64,000 nucleotides of DNA from positions 1 to 64,000 of the forward strand of contig JAYKKR010000049.1 in the NCBI GenBank assembly GCA_036971615.1, given 5' to 3'. A model generated the notes under the pieces. That model saw nothing but the letters and a program-made list of their open reading frames with translations. It did not search any database and was not told where the DNA came from. The stretch is from Amyloporia xantha. Its lineage: Eukaryota > Basidiomycota > Agaricomycetes > Polyporales > Adustoporiaceae. The first letter of the stretch is position 1, and each line of letters begins with the position of its first letter. A program made the position numbers and the translations under genes. Of this stretch, positions 34,263-45,010 are shown in pieces.

Positions 34263-34877
34263 TTTATGAAGAATTGAAGAAACGATGAGGACAGCAGATG
34301 GTTGAGAGTCAATGGAGAGTACAGTAGCAGCTTGAGTCTGCCCAATGAGATGACGGTAATTTTGCGGGAATGCTCGGGTGTTCAGTCACGTGCACTTATC
34401 GGACAGGTTGATCGATCGATCGGGCTGTCGTATTTTTGCTCGCGTCGAATCTTTGACGAATTTCCATTGGTTGCGATGGCATTCGTAAGTGTTGCGCTCA
34501 TAACTGATCTTATGTTTTTCTTGTGATACATTATAATTATGTTCCGACTTCACATAGTCGTGAGGCCTCGCTCATGTGCGAGCGGCACCTCTTGTAATTC
34601 CCTCCTTGTTCTATCTTCCTTCTTCGAATTCGTTTCACCCTATTTGTTCTCGATGGACCATCACCAGACAATCATTAAGCATTGGTGCACGCTGTCCAAC
34701 AATAAGGCCCAAATTCCCGAAGGACCGGCGTGGTCGTTGCTCGCATTCACCAACGTCCTTATTTTATTGTACTCACTAGGCTGCCAATTATAACTCCTTA
34801 ACCAAATTCTTATTCGTTAGCGACCCCTAACAAAGCGAGAAGGCGGGCTTTTCTGGGTGTGGCGCAACAGAGAACCG
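34263..34877. other. Divergent promoter region of NAA20 and the small Ser-rich gene
   Basis: No coding frame with motifs. A TATA box for the rightward gene lies at its right edge. Confidence 0.4.
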
Positions 34878-34884
34878 TATAAAG
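34878..34884 (+). promoter_or_regulatory. TATA box of small Ser-rich gene
   Basis: TATAAAG lies 65 bp before the start codon at 34949, with a CT-rich stretch and CACTCAGAA between them. This is a typical fungal core-promoter layout. Confidence 0.5.
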
Positions 34885-34948
34885 CGGGTCCTGCGCCTCC
34901 TCGATTTTCACTCAGAACAACCCATCCTCATCAATCGGACCCCACAAT

Positions 34949-35404
34949 ATGAGCCAGTATACGTTTGACACAGCCAGTCTCGAGCGCAAGCACACAGGTA
35001 AGACCCATTTGACACTCTTCAACCCGTCCCTAACATGCCACACAGAGGACCGTATAGGATGTGTGAAACATCCGAACTTTGATGACTGCAGGCGGTCGAC
35101 ACTATTCGACGCCACATACTGCGACAGCCCTTCGGCTTCCCGCCAGAACTCTCTTATCCCTGCCTCCTCGTCTCCACTCTCGCAGAGCTCGCTGGCATCT
35201 GCTGTCGCTAATAATGGGAGTGGTTATGGCAAAGTGTCAAGTCGCGAATCGTCAAAGCTCCTAGACCGTTCTCAGTCTAAGGACTCGGTTGCTCAAGCAA
35301 AGGAATTGGTGTCGAGCCAGGAGCCACAGAAGGCTGGACCTTCGCGCATCTCGCTTGCTCTCGTCTTTAAGAAATTGGCGATGAATGGACCTTTCCGACG
35401 ATAG
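34949..35404 (+). CDS. Small Ser-rich hypothetical protein
   Basis: ATG at 34949 directly follows a TATA box and leader. A 48-nt intron (34,998-35,045) with CTAAC branch site and CACAG acceptor keeps frame, giving about 135 aa. The N-terminus has YTFDTASLERKHTEDRIG and DATYCDSPSASRQNS. The middle is Ser/Ala-rich and the end has SRISLALVFKKLAMNG with a basic terminus. No signal peptide, membrane segment or known domain was seen. A stress-induced small protein is conceivable from the TATA promoter, but this is inference only. Confidence 0.6.
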   Translation: MSQYTFDTASLERKHTGKTHLTLFNPSLTCHTEDRIGCVKHPNFDDCRRSTLFDATYCDSPSASRQNSLIPASSSPLSQSSLASAVANNGSGYGKVSSRESSKLLDRSQSKDSVAQAKELVSSQEPQKAGPSRISLALVFKKLAMNGPFRR

Positions 35405-35552
35405 AGGTTGCCGGGAGTGAAGAAAGTAGAATTTGGGATAGACTGGCTGATTCTGAAGTATGTTACACATGGGCTAATGGTACTATACGGAGCCGTTGAA
35501 TTGCACGGAATTAAAGATGAGGCCATGAGGTGTGATGGAATTCTATGTCGCC

Positions 35553-36727
35553 CTAATAGTATTCCAGTTTCTCGTCTTCATATCTTTCAGCTACTGCTGC
35601 GTGCAGTGCAGCCATGGAGCGACGCAGACTGAGGAAATGAGAAGGATCCCAATCATTTGTAGTCATGGCCAAGGAGAAACGCCTACCTCATTTGTTCCTC
35701 GTAATACTCACGTATCTCGCGATATCGTCGTAGACGGAGGCGCTTGTGCAGCAGAATGAGGGTGACAATGGTGACGCCCATAGCTAATTGAATTCGCGAA
35801 TCTAGCCCTGCACCGACTAGTACTGGAGCGAACGCACCTGCAAGAACACTTATTGCTGTAATGACGTATTGCCATGCGGACACGTGAAGAGGCATCTCCG
35901 GGGGATCAGCACAAGTTCCCTGTGCGCCGCAGTTGTACTTTAGAGAGCCAATCGGTAAGATGGACAGACTTTTTTTTACAATGAAAGGACTGTACAGTTT
36001 GACATTCGCGATCTGCGTTGCACTCTACACCAAGTGTCTTGGTTGGAACGCACTCGGTGGAATTCCTGTCACAATAGAATTGCGGCGTTTGGCAGTTGTC
36101 CCGCGTGATGACGTTGCTATATTGTTGTCCTCCGGGGCCGACGTCGATATAGGTCACGTCGTCTATCACACACAATTGCCCCAGAGAGACATTAGCGTAC
36201 CTGCAGTCGTTCACCGTACGACGAAGTAAGCATCCAGACAGATGTCAGTTGCGCGGAAAAGACTCGGCAGAAAGAGCGAGCACCCACATGCATGTCGATT
36301 TCAAGCACAACGAGCCATTGAAGTTCTGATTGTTGGCGAGAGCCTGCCAGTTGGGAGGTGGCGCGCATTGGTCGTCCCTGTTAAGTTGGCATGACTGGCC
36401 AGGAGCGAGGAGGCCCTTGCAGCCGCTCCCCTCGTCCGGACAGAAGCTTCCGCGCGAGCAGAGTGGCGGGAGGCGCGTTCCCGTGACGTAGCCAAAGGGA
36501 AACTCATCGCGGCGGCATTGGCGGGACTGACATGTTCCGGAGCCAGAGGTCGAACTGTTTGTGGAAGAGCAGAACGTTGTGTCATCACAGTCGCTGAGGA
36601 ACTTGTGGGAGGCAGGATCGAGACGGTCGTCCGTTGTCGAGCAGGGACCTCCCTGCGTGATGTTTCCGGCGCACACAAAGTGTGGCAGAAAGGGACATGA
36701 GAAAAGTAGGAGCGAAAGTGCCCACAT
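35553..36727 (-). CDS. Secreted/membrane Cys-rich protein with C-terminal transmembrane segments
   Basis: Four exons: 36727-36288, 36200-35996, 35937-35687, 35628-35553, about 323 aa. A cleavable signal peptide (WALSLLLFSCPFLPHFVCAG) is followed by an ectodomain with regularly spaced cysteines: GGPCSTTDD, CDDTTFCSS, GTCQSRQC, PLCSRGSFCPDEGSGC, GQSCQL, CMYANVSLGQLC, CNADRECQ, YNCGAQGTC. It has several N-glycosylation sequons. Then come two hydrophobic segments (VITAISVLAGAFAPVLVGAG; LAMGVTIVTLILL) and a basic cytosolic tail (HKRLRLRRYREIREYYEEQM). It is probably a plasma-membrane or secretory-pathway protein; its function is unknown. The last exon (LRRSMAALHAAVAERY) is inferred; without it the protein stops at 35,683. 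Confidence 0.75.
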
Positions 36728-37566
36728 TCTATGCGTAGGTGAATTATGGTTGGTCACTTGCGATGACGAGATCATCAAACCGAGTTGCTACATGTCCGTC
36801 AGCCACAAGTGGGATGTTTCGAAAAGAGACTGGTTTTATCTGGAATGAGCCTGAAACTGATCTCATTCTCGCGACCTGTATGGACCTGGACCACATGAAT
36901 CGGCGCACTTGGTAGACTACTGGGCAACAGTCACGGTTTAGGTCGGCATAGCGGTTTCTGCGACTCACAGTAATCAGTACGAACCGATGTCCCGTACATA
37001 TACGTAGATATGTGATCAGGTTAGGACGCGCGTAGCAGAACCATCTTCTGTTGGCAATATAATAATAGAGGTTGGGCCGGTCAGCAGGCTTTGCACATGA
37101 ACTCGGACGTACGTATGAGGGGCCAGCGGTTATCGGTCTCCTGTAAGAACAGTATACATATTTGCTTTATGATATACGTCCGTATCTAATGCCTGGGCAT
37201 CATTGAGAGAACTTAGAAAGAGGTAAGCTGCAGTGTGCACCGTGACGATAGATCTGCTACGTATTCGCGGTGTCTGAAGTTGTGGCTCACTGGCACTGGA
37301 GATACATAGATCATAGCTCTAGTTGAACCTCATCTTCCTCCTGCGTCGCCATACTAGAGTCGCTCTTCGGTCCACATAGGGTTCCATATCAAAATCTATA
37401 CGATAACTGCTGAGGACACCATGACCTCTGAGTAATGAGCATTTGCGGTGCACAAGCCACGCAAATGCAGACGCCAGAAGGAACTTAAATGGGGCCAGCG
37501 CTTTGCTAGCTCACGCCTTTCTTTCACCCCGAAGATCTCTTGAAATTCAAGGGGAACAATCCAACC
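36728..37566. other. Divergent promoter region
   Basis: About 840 bp between divergent start codons. No gene motif was seen on either strand. Confidence 0.45.
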
Positions 37567-38544
37567 ATGCCTTCAAAGTTGACCTATATAATGTCCTGCT
37601 CCGCTATCTGTCTTTCTATCTCATCTTCATTCTATGTGCGCACCAAGTCTCGGTCAACCATAGTATTCACACATCCTCGCTTCGATACCCTGCCCCTCCG
37701 ACGTGCATTATGGAGGACCCTTATTAATCCATTTCGTCGCTACTTCATTCGCAACCTCATCGAATACTCGAGGCGTACCTACCCCCCAACTTCCACGCGA
37801 CTCGTCCTCCAGCTACCGGGGAACACCATATTGAAGAGGGGACATGAAAGTATCCTTGTTGAGGCCCAGACGATGTGTTTTGTCTCCGAGCAGACATCCA
37901 TACCTGTCCCTGAGGTCCTTGATGCATGGGCTGTTGATGGTGACGACGGGTACATGGTCATGGAGAAGATGGGCGGGGAGACTCTGGAGGATATCTTTGG
38001 GAAATTGACACACGCCCAGCGACATTCTGTTGCTCGACAACTCAGAGGATATATTGACCAATTACGGGCCATTCCTCAGGCGGAAAACCCAGGTGCAATA
38101 TGTTCGATTACTGGAGGACCCTTCCGCGAGGATCGCATTGACTGGGACGAGATGGGGCCATTCGCGAACGAGTGCGAGTATCACGACTGGCGTGTCGGCA
38201 TCGTGACCAAGCTCTTCGACAGACACCCTCCGACGTTGGAACGTCTTTCCGAGATACGGCACGCCCTGAGCGACGACCATCCTATCGTTTTTACCCACGC
38301 GGATCTCAATCCTGGCAATATCCTCGTTGATGTCCGTGGCGCCGGTGAAGAGGACGCCCGCATTGTCGCTATTATTGATTGGGGTCTTTCGGGATGGAGA
38401 CCGGACTATTGGGAATATGTCAAACTCATGAATGGTATGGGCGACGACGCAGGATGGGCTGAGTTTGCTGCAGAGGTGCTTCCGGCTTGCCCGGAGAAGA
38501 AGCTAGATGACGCCTTACAGCGTTTTGCAGGAGAACCATTCTGA
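37567..38544 (+). CDS. Aminoglycoside-phosphotransferase (APH)-fold kinase-like protein
   Basis: A single-exon model of 325 aa. Substrates of fungal APH-fold proteins are mostly unknown; they phosphorylate small molecules or are uncharacterised. Motifs: VLQLPGNTILKRG with the N-lobe, EAQTMCFVSEQTSIPVPEVL, the hinge-like YMVMEKMGGETLED, and the catalytic loop FTHADLNPGNILVD (H-x-D-x4-N complete). The metal-binding IIDWGLSGWRPDYWEYV and KLMNGM complete the fold. The first 60 residues are hydrophobic or Ser-rich and divergent, so the start or a first intron could be wrong. A well-formed intron (GTGAGT to TTATAG, about 38,560-38,611) lies after the stop, suggesting a spliced 3' UTR or an alternative C-terminus. 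Confidence 0.85.
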   Translation: MPSKLTYIMSCSAICLSISSSFYVRTKSRSTIVFTHPRFDTLPLRRALWRTLINPFRRYFIRNLIEYSRRTYPPTSTRLVLQLPGNTILKRGHESILVEAQTMCFVSEQTSIPVPEVLDAWAVDGDDGYMVMEKMGGETLEDIFGKLTHAQRHSVARQLRGYIDQLRAIPQAENPGAICSITGGPFREDRIDWDEMGPFANECEYHDWRVGIVTKLFDRHPPTLERLSEIRHALSDDHPIVFTHADLNPGNILVDVRGAGEEDARIVAIIDWGLSGWRPDYWEYVKLMNGMGDDAGWAEFAAEVLPACPEKKLDDALQRFAGEPF

Positions 38545-38875
38545 CTTGGTTTCCTCTTGTGAGTAGACACCGGATCCATGTATCTCCGCGCATACTAATT
38601 CTAATTATAGGTCCAATTTTGCCTTGCATCACCGCACCGACAATCCGTTGATGCGACAAGCTCATGATGCAGATTCTGGTTGATCAGTTTTCATGCGCCA
38701 TAAAGTCGGACATAGTGTGTTCCGTCCGTCCCGTGAAATGGTCGTACTGGCTGTCATATGATAATAACGAACGTCTTGTGGACCGATAGTCTATGGGCCT
38801 GCCGCTGGGGTTGTCAGGAATGTTTCGGTCTGACACTTCATATTTGGTCTGGTTACGGTTACAGTCCAGCTATAG
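38545..38875. other. Convergent 3' flanks
   Basis: Contains the probable 3'-UTR intron of the APH-fold gene at its left end. Otherwise nothing was recognised. Confidence 0.45.
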
Positions 38876-39928
38876 CTAAGGAGCCTGCACTACATGCACC
38901 TTACTCGCGGACGAGTCAGGCAAGGAACTCTCCAAAATCCACCGCGAGACATCTTCACCCCATTGCTCGCCATTTCCAGAGCTCAGTGCTAGGATAGGAC
39001 TCAGATGGTCGTGCCCATCCAAGACGCTTTCTTCGACTACGCCTCCTTTCTTCCGGAACAATTCGGCGAAGGTCCGATTACCGCTGGCGATCATGCGGGG
39101 TTCGCTCCCTGCGATGGTAAGGTGCAGTGGCGGTAGCTCCGCGACGTAGTCGCCGCTAGCGCGGCGCAAGAGCGCTATCGGCTGATTTGCTGCGATCTTC
39201 TTCGGACTGCCGTAATAGGTCAAGGAGGCGTTCCAGAACTCGACCATCTTCCCATTCCCGATCTCGAGCGGCACGCTCAGGAGGAAGACGCCTTTTACAG
39301 CCGCTGAAATGGGTGGGGAGAACAAGGCCGGATTGAAGAGCAGCGACGAGACGTGGACCCCACCGGCGGAATGCGCGAGGATGAAGATGCGGTCGGTGTC
39401 GCCCTCGCTCAGGTTGGTTTTCACCCACAGAAGGGCATCGCGGACGTCCTCCGAACCTTGCGGGAAGACGACTGAAGGCACAAGTCGGTAGTCCGCTACA
39501 ACTGTAAAGATACCCCTAGAAGCGAAGAACGCCCCTAGGTTCGCGTGCACGAGATCCTCGGGAGGAGACTGCCCGACTCGCCGTCCTTTCGTAAACCCGC
39601 CTCCATAGAAGAAGACGAGGATTGGTGACTTCTCGCCGCTTTTGTCTGCTGGCGACGACGGGTGGTAGACATCCAGCTAGGCTAACTCAGCTTGAAACAT
39701 CGGTGCAAATAGTAGATGCTCACGGTATGGACTCCCTCAAGTCCGTAGGTATGCGTCCGTCGCTCGACAGACTGAATGGCCGCGCGATTCGCTTCAAGCA
39801 GCGGGTAGCCTGTAAGGACATGCGATTGTCAAAAGTGGACTTCGCGGAGGGATCCGTACAATTCGCTCACTCGAGTCGATGATGTCCTTCGTCCGTATTT
39901 TTGCGGGTGCTGTCATCTCACTTGCCAT
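38876..39928 (-). CDS. Alpha/beta-hydrolase fold esterase
   Basis: Three exons: 39928-39871, 39809-39724, 39676-38876, 314 aa. It belongs to the BD-FAE/hormone-sensitive-lipase-like esterases acting on small esters. After TYGLEGVHTLDVYHP the oxyanion loop is FFYGGGF. The substrate-pocket VVADYRLVP follows, and SEDVRDALLWV leads to the nucleophile elbow LAHSAGG (A-x-S-x-G in place of G-x-S-x-G). PPLHLTIAGSEP precedes the acid, and the His lies in LDGHDHLSP. The protein has no signal peptide, so it is probably cytosolic. Given IDO in the same window, kynurenine formamidase was considered, but nothing specific supports it. The ATG at 39928 gives a start that splices cleanly through GTGAGC donors. 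Confidence 0.86.
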
Positions 39929-40092
39929 ACGCTTGGTGGAAGTAGTAGACAAGTTAAGTTATACAAGCGCTCAGTTACTAGCCCGCATTCAATGCTTATG
40001 TAATGCCATTGGAAAGGTGTCCAGGTGTCTCAAGAGCCTCAAGACTATACGTATGCAAGAGGTAACTGGTGATGTGAAGCGAAAATAGCGAT
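39929..40092. other. Hydrolase promoter flank
   Basis: Immediate upstream sequence of the hydrolase gene. No distinct element was seen. Confidence 0.3.
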
Positions 40093-40503
40093 CCTATGAC
40101 CTCTATTCCTAATGCTTATTCCGCGCCATCATTCTGAGAATCCTCGTTCGTCGGGCTTCGCTCGGTGGTCGCATGCCCTCTCGGGAGTATCAATGTGTTT
40201 TAGGCGTGCGTTTGAACGTAACAACCACACCTCCGATGATAGCACCGAATTGAATGTGTGCCCTTGACACCCGGACGAAGGGCGATGATACAAGACCTAT
40301 GACCTCTATTCCTAATACTCACCCGCGCCATCATTCTGAGAGCCTCCGTTCTTCCGGCTTCGCTCGGTGGTCGCATACCCTCTCGGGAGTGTCAATGTGC
40401 ATTAGGCGTGCGTTTGAATGTAACAACGAAACCGGGTCCGCTGATGATGGCGCCGAATTCAATGTGTGTCCTCGACATCCGGACGAAGGGCGATGTACAA
40501 GAT
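40093..40503 (+). repeat. Tandem direct duplication, period about 203 bp
   Basis: Two adjacent copies (about 40,093-40,295 and 40,296-40,503) share CCTATGACCTCTATTCCTAA, CGCGCCATCATTCTGAGA, GGCTTCGCTCGGTGGTCGCA, GGCGTGCGTTTGAA and CCGGACGAAGGGCGATG. Divergence is modest. No coding frame spans both copies convincingly. Confidence 0.9.
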
Positions 40504-41056
40504 TCTGCTCCAGGCGCGCCGCTCGGTTGTTTGAGGAAGCAAAGCGGTACTATACATCAACGATTTTTGCCCCACTTTATTGTCTATCATCATTCTGCGG
40601 ATGATCGAAGCTCATGTCGGATGCGAGATGATTTCTGGAATGACAAGGGGCGCTTCATCCTGACGTTGTTCTGGGCAGGAAATGGAGATTTTGACTGCGC
40701 GATTCTCTGCGACATCCGTGAGGCAATGCTTCTCAATACCTAGTGATTGTGTGGGGCCTCCGCGACACCGGAGATATAGCATATGACCCATCCTAAACAG
40801 CGCTCATACTGACTTAAATAAATATTTCCTCCAAATCCTGGAGTATAAAGACCATGGGGTATGTAGGTCTAGTGTTCAGTATCACAACACATCGTTCAGT
40901 AGCCTCGAGCAACTTGTTGACTTTGGTGAGTCGACATCATCAGCTTTCCCAGTGTCAATTTGGCTGAATTACGTCTGGGCAGAATCATCCATTCGTCCTC
41001 AGTATGCACTGGTCTTATACAGTTTTCTTTGGTTGCTTGTCTGACCTTCTTCGCAG
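40504..41056 (+). promoter_or_regulatory. Upstream region of the DUF6914-like gene: TATA box and probable 5'-UTR intron
   Basis: TATAAAG lies at 40,844-40,850. A GTGAGT donor at about 40,926 and a TTCGCAG acceptor ending at 41,056 would remove about 130 nt of leader exactly up to the start codon. Confidence 0.45.
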
Positions 41057-41488
41057 ATGTCTTACATCGGAGCATACGTCGTTCAGTACCGTGCTGAAGG
41101 TGACACCCCTTGGCACTGGTCCATCTTCTTCGAGAAGAACGTCGACAAGGAGGAAGGCGCGATCTGCGACATACAGGGTGACACCAACCAGTACACTTTC
41201 CGCTGGAAGGGTAATGTTTCCTTGAAGCGATCCAAGCTTTACCACGGTCGCGTCGCGGTCGGGAGTGTGTTGAACACGGACAAGAGGTTGGGCGAGATAG
41301 AGAAGGTGGCGAAGAAGGTTCCCATCGTGCATGGAAACCCGTCGTGGAACTGCCAGACGTGGGTCAAGCTAGCTCTGAAGGCTATGGAGCAGAAGGACTA
41401 CATCGAGCTTAACAAGCCGCCGGTTAACCTGGAGCATTACCTGACCGATGAGCAGATCGAGGAAGCCTTGGACAAGCAGAAGGATTAG
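41057..41488 (+). CDS. DUF6914-like small protein (possible papain-like fold)
   Basis: Uninterrupted 143-codon gene starting directly after a strong acceptor. The pattern HWSIFFEKN near residue 20, ICDIQGDTNQYTFRW, a charged middle, IEKVAKKVPIVHGNP and WNCQTWVKLALKAM (about residue 95), then a polar helix, resembles the fungal DUF6914 family as I remember it. The conserved His-Trp and Asn-Cys-x-x-Trp-Val pair would fit a permuted NlpC/P60-like cysteine active site, but that is inference. The protein is acidic-basic balanced, has no signal peptide, and is probably cytosolic. Confidence 0.65.
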   Translation: MSYIGAYVVQYRAEGDTPWHWSIFFEKNVDKEEGAICDIQGDTNQYTFRWKGNVSLKRSKLYHGRVAVGSVLNTDKRLGEIEKVAKKVPIVHGNPSWNCQTWVKLALKAMEQKDYIELNKPPVNLEHYLTDEQIEEALDKQKD

Positions 41489-42043
41489 GCATGTTTATAA
41501 AGTTCTAGCTCCATTGCGTTGGTAGTCAGAAGTTCGTATCTACTACAGACGAATATTAATTGGCCAGAATTTTTCGTATGAGGCTGCATAACGGAAGACG
41601 CATCGAACCGGAAAGTGTCGCTGATCGTCTGGATATCTGAGACTGGAGAATAGTATCGCAATTAAAATAAGATGAATGATTCATCAAATATCTCTACGAT
41701 GATACCATTTGGGACGCTACATTCACCATTCGTGACCGGACCCTCGCGCCCCATAAATGAAATCACAAGGGTCTTCGAACGTATGGGAGACGTGTCGACT
41801 GGTGGCAGAGACAGGGCCAATGAGAGACCAGTACCTACAGCTGTGCATTGGGCGACGTAGGAGGTATGAGTTAGGCTTCAGTGTTCATGGATCGAAACGT
41901 CCATGGCGTGATAAAATGAGAAGTGCACATTATTGGCAGAAACAAAAGTCATAAGTCATAAGATTGCAGAACGAAAGACAGCTTCCCGAGTCTGAAAAAT
42001 GTACAAACGGGGAATAGCAGACATGGGGTATCATACAGGTAGC
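41489..42043. other. Convergent 3' flanks
   Basis: AT-richer spacer without recognised features. Confidence 0.45.
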
Positions 42044-43261
42044 TCATAGAACGACTGGCGGCGAGACATATCCCAGATGATATTGGCGCCGTTGTATGGT
42101 AATGACGAGGTGCGCGTCGGGCTCTAGGGATGCGCGGATGGAGGACATGTCCACATCTTGTGGTGTGAATGCGATTTCCCATTCGTAATGTGCTGCAAAA
42201 AACAAAAATGCAGTTCAGATAAAGGCCGAGAGGAGACAGCACATGACCAGCCCGCGCAAACCGACGACAAAGGAAAAATGTGAGGAAAACGCGCACTCAC
42301 AGTCCTCCTCTAAGTGCCATGCATCGACCGTGATCGCCAGCCGGCATCCTCTCTTGACGTAGACAGTGACCATTTCCGTTGCAAGACCTTCCTTTAGCTG
42401 CGCGGAGAACATGTGCTGCGAAGCCGTTGACTGCAGGTGCATACACGCCTTGATGCCGCCGCGGCGCATGTGTGCGAGCGGGGATTCCGGTGGAGGTGCC
42501 GTGTTCCTCGACGTGGAAATTGGCGGCGCAATCAGAGGAGACGCACGAAGGGACGCTGCAGGAGGGGCTAGCGAGAAGTCGCTCGCGGACGGGAGGAGGG
42601 GCGCCTCGGAGAGTGGCTCGAGCAGAGCGGAGACAATGGAACGGTAAGACGCGGATGGCACGAGGCTGCCTGTGGACTCGGATGGCATCCTTTGTACTCC
42701 GCAGGGACTGGCTACTGCTGACAATTGGGAGTGTGAATGGAAAGACGACCAAGAGGAGATTCGGGAATGTTGTGGGCTGCCGTAGGCCACAGTGTCGATA
42801 GTTCCTGATATTAGCCGTAAAGACGGAGCGCGTACGCGGATAGACGAGAGCATTGTTGCACAAAGGGAGGTTGCTCTGGTGGACTTGCCCGCTCCACCTA
42901 TCTGCAAGGCTGTGTCTTACGATGCGGGAGTAACAATAAGGTCATGATGAATGACGGGTGGTGAGCATCGTGTATGGTATAGTGGATGACTTTCCGACAT
43001 ACCTATAGATGAAGTAGGACGCGAAGCAAGAGAAGGCATAAGACCTAATCCCGCAAACGATATTTTCTTTCGCGACGGGAGAGACGAGAGAGAATCAGGC
43101 AGCGCTGCTTGAGAGCCAAGGCAGATAGTACTGAATAGTGTGGTAGCACCGGAAGACAAAGGCTCTGCAGCATTCGTGCTGGAGCTTGAACTGAATCCAC
43201 GCAAGATCCCCGGATTGGTCAGAGAGCGCAGCCGTGTACGGGTGCTGCAACGAAGCGACAT
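42044..43261 (-). CDS. Ser-rich protein with C-terminal Hsp20/alpha-crystallin-like domain
   Basis: Three exons: 43261-43003, 42897-42301, 42192-42044, about 334 aa. The N-terminal 200 residues are Ser/Ala/Pro-rich and basic at the very start (SLRCSTRTRLRSL), possibly a weak organelle signal. The C-terminal part reads as a beta-sandwich: CMHLQSTASQHMFSAQLKEG, VTVYVKRGCRLAITVDAW, HYEWEIAFTPQDVDMSSIRA and SLEPDAHLVITIQRR. This matches the order of strands and the terminal L-x-I-x-I-type strand of Hsp20-like domains. The canonical terminal IxI/V motif for oligomer contacts is not clear. It could instead be a CS/p23-like domain. Long overlapping antisense frames are composition shadows. Confidence 0.6.
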
Positions 43262-44609
43262 TTATGTTGGTGATGGTGCAGTGGTAGTGTGGGATAAAAG
43301 GGCCGGAGATACGAAGATGATGCGTAGTGAGTGGTCGAATATTCAGATTCTGACCGCTTTGGTGGGTGGTACGGTCTGAAACGCAATCCTCACGCTCACA
43401 ATGCGACCATCATGACGCAATTAGACATCACATTTAGATAGCACAGCGTAAACAGACATTGTCAGCCAATTCACCTCAAATACACAAAGAGCCGACGGAC
43501 AGAAAGCAAATAATGTGACAGGAAAGGAGAAAAGAGTGGCATTGAGTGAGAGTAGGGGAAGGACCTTGCTAGTTGAAAGCAAGATAAATCAGATATACGA
43601 CGTACGGTATACGAAACCACCTGACTCGGTTGATAGCGTTTAGTGCGTTTGTGTTGAAGATCCTCTTCGGTACATATCCATGATCAAAGGCGGAATATGC
43701 ACATGTCGATAGTATGGACTTCACTCTGAACAGAAAAAGTGAGAGAATATCGCAGATGTGAGCGCAGGCGTATATGAAAGGGACCGGCTTCTCAATAGCT
43801 CCAGAATCTGGATGCTGGCTTGGTACCCGAACGCGTTCTGCAACACATGGCAAGACAGGACTTACGATGGCCTCATATTTGCAGAGCGGACTTCGCCTGT
43901 GAATATGCCCACCTTGGAACGCATATAGTTTACGATGCTAGAGTCCATGCAGGACATGGATTGCGCCTGTGGCCCATTGCCATCCGAACCGCCAGGCTCG
44001 AGAGTTTTCTTGGCAGTAGAATGAAGACAAAGGAAAGAGTTTAGATGACAGACGATACTTTGGTTGTGTGCTTGAACTTGCAGTATACCGACTACATTTC
44101 ACGGATGGACAGCCGGGCAGGAGTACTTTATGATCAGAAGTTGAAAGAACGCGCGACTACTTTGAAAATGATGGCAAGAGCAGGAGCAGTCGCGACGATC
44201 ATGTGACAAAATCCCTAGAACATAGAACATAGGAATCGGGAACCACAGGGAGGCAGTGGAACTGAGTCCTAACACCGTACATCAGGAAAAACCTCCCAGT
44301 GTAATTTATGAGGAATGTACCATAATGTAGCTAAATTCCAGTCAATAGATGCAATTATCTCCATTCCGGCCATTATCCAGAATTACCTTCTATTGTTGCG
44401 GATTCTGCGGTCCCCCTCCCGAAAAACGCAGTTTATTCATGTAAATTTCCCATAATTCAGCAGCATGGGTTTCATATGTTTGGCTTATATATCGCACTGC
44501 TTTACTCCTCATATTCTCATTCACAGTAGATAGTATTGAATGGAAATATGTACATCATATTGATTGACTGTATACTAGTATACAACAGAGATACACATTA
44601 TTATCATAA
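43262..44609. other. Intergenic, possible undetermined minus-strand exons
   Basis: Around 43,570-44,050 the minus strand has protein-like pieces. KTLEPGGSDGNG and KVGIFTGEVRSANMRPS precede a GTAAGT, and YVPKRIFNTNALNAINRV follows after a TTCAG. I could not join them into one frame or assign a family. The rest shows nothing. Confidence 0.25.
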
Positions 44610-45010
44610 GCGTTGTCCATCGACCTCGTCATCATCATCGCTCCTCATCATCATCGCTCCTCCTCATCGTTGCTCCTCCTCATTGTCATCCATCGTCCGC
44701 CATCCGCCGTCGTCTGCCATCGTCGGTCGTCTGCCGCCGTTTGCATCGTCTGCCATCATCTGCGTCGTCTGCCGTTGTCTGCCCATCGTCCGCCGTCGTC
44801 CGTCATCCCCATCATCCCCCTGTCGTCCGCGGTCGTTGTCCGCAGGTTGTCCGTGTCGTCCTGTCGTCATCCGCAGTCGTCGTCCGCAGGTCGTCCCGTC
44901 GTCTGCATCGTCTCTCCGTTAGTGTCATCGTCATTGGTGTCATTGGTCAGTGTCATCCTCGTCGTTGTCGTTGTCGCTGTAAGCGTCGTCTGTCGGCATT
45001 ATTGTCCTCG
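44610..45010. repeat. Trinucleotide-rich low-complexity tract (TCG/TCA/GTC)
   Basis: About 400 bp made mostly of CATCATCG, CGTCGTC and CATCGTCTGCC-like words, with the phase drifting along the tract. All three plus frames stay open for long stretches because the words avoid stops. These frames (Ser/Arg/Val/Cys-rich) are therefore not taken as genes. Confidence 0.85.

Noticed and set aside
38876..39928. Assignment of the hydrolase as kynurenine formamidase to pair with IDO
   Set aside because: It has only generic esterase motifs and lies 25 kb from IDO; no specific evidence.
42297..42863. Long alternative minus frame overlapping the Hsp20-like gene
   Set aside because: It does not connect to a recognisable domain, whereas the other frame splices into the beta-sandwich exon.
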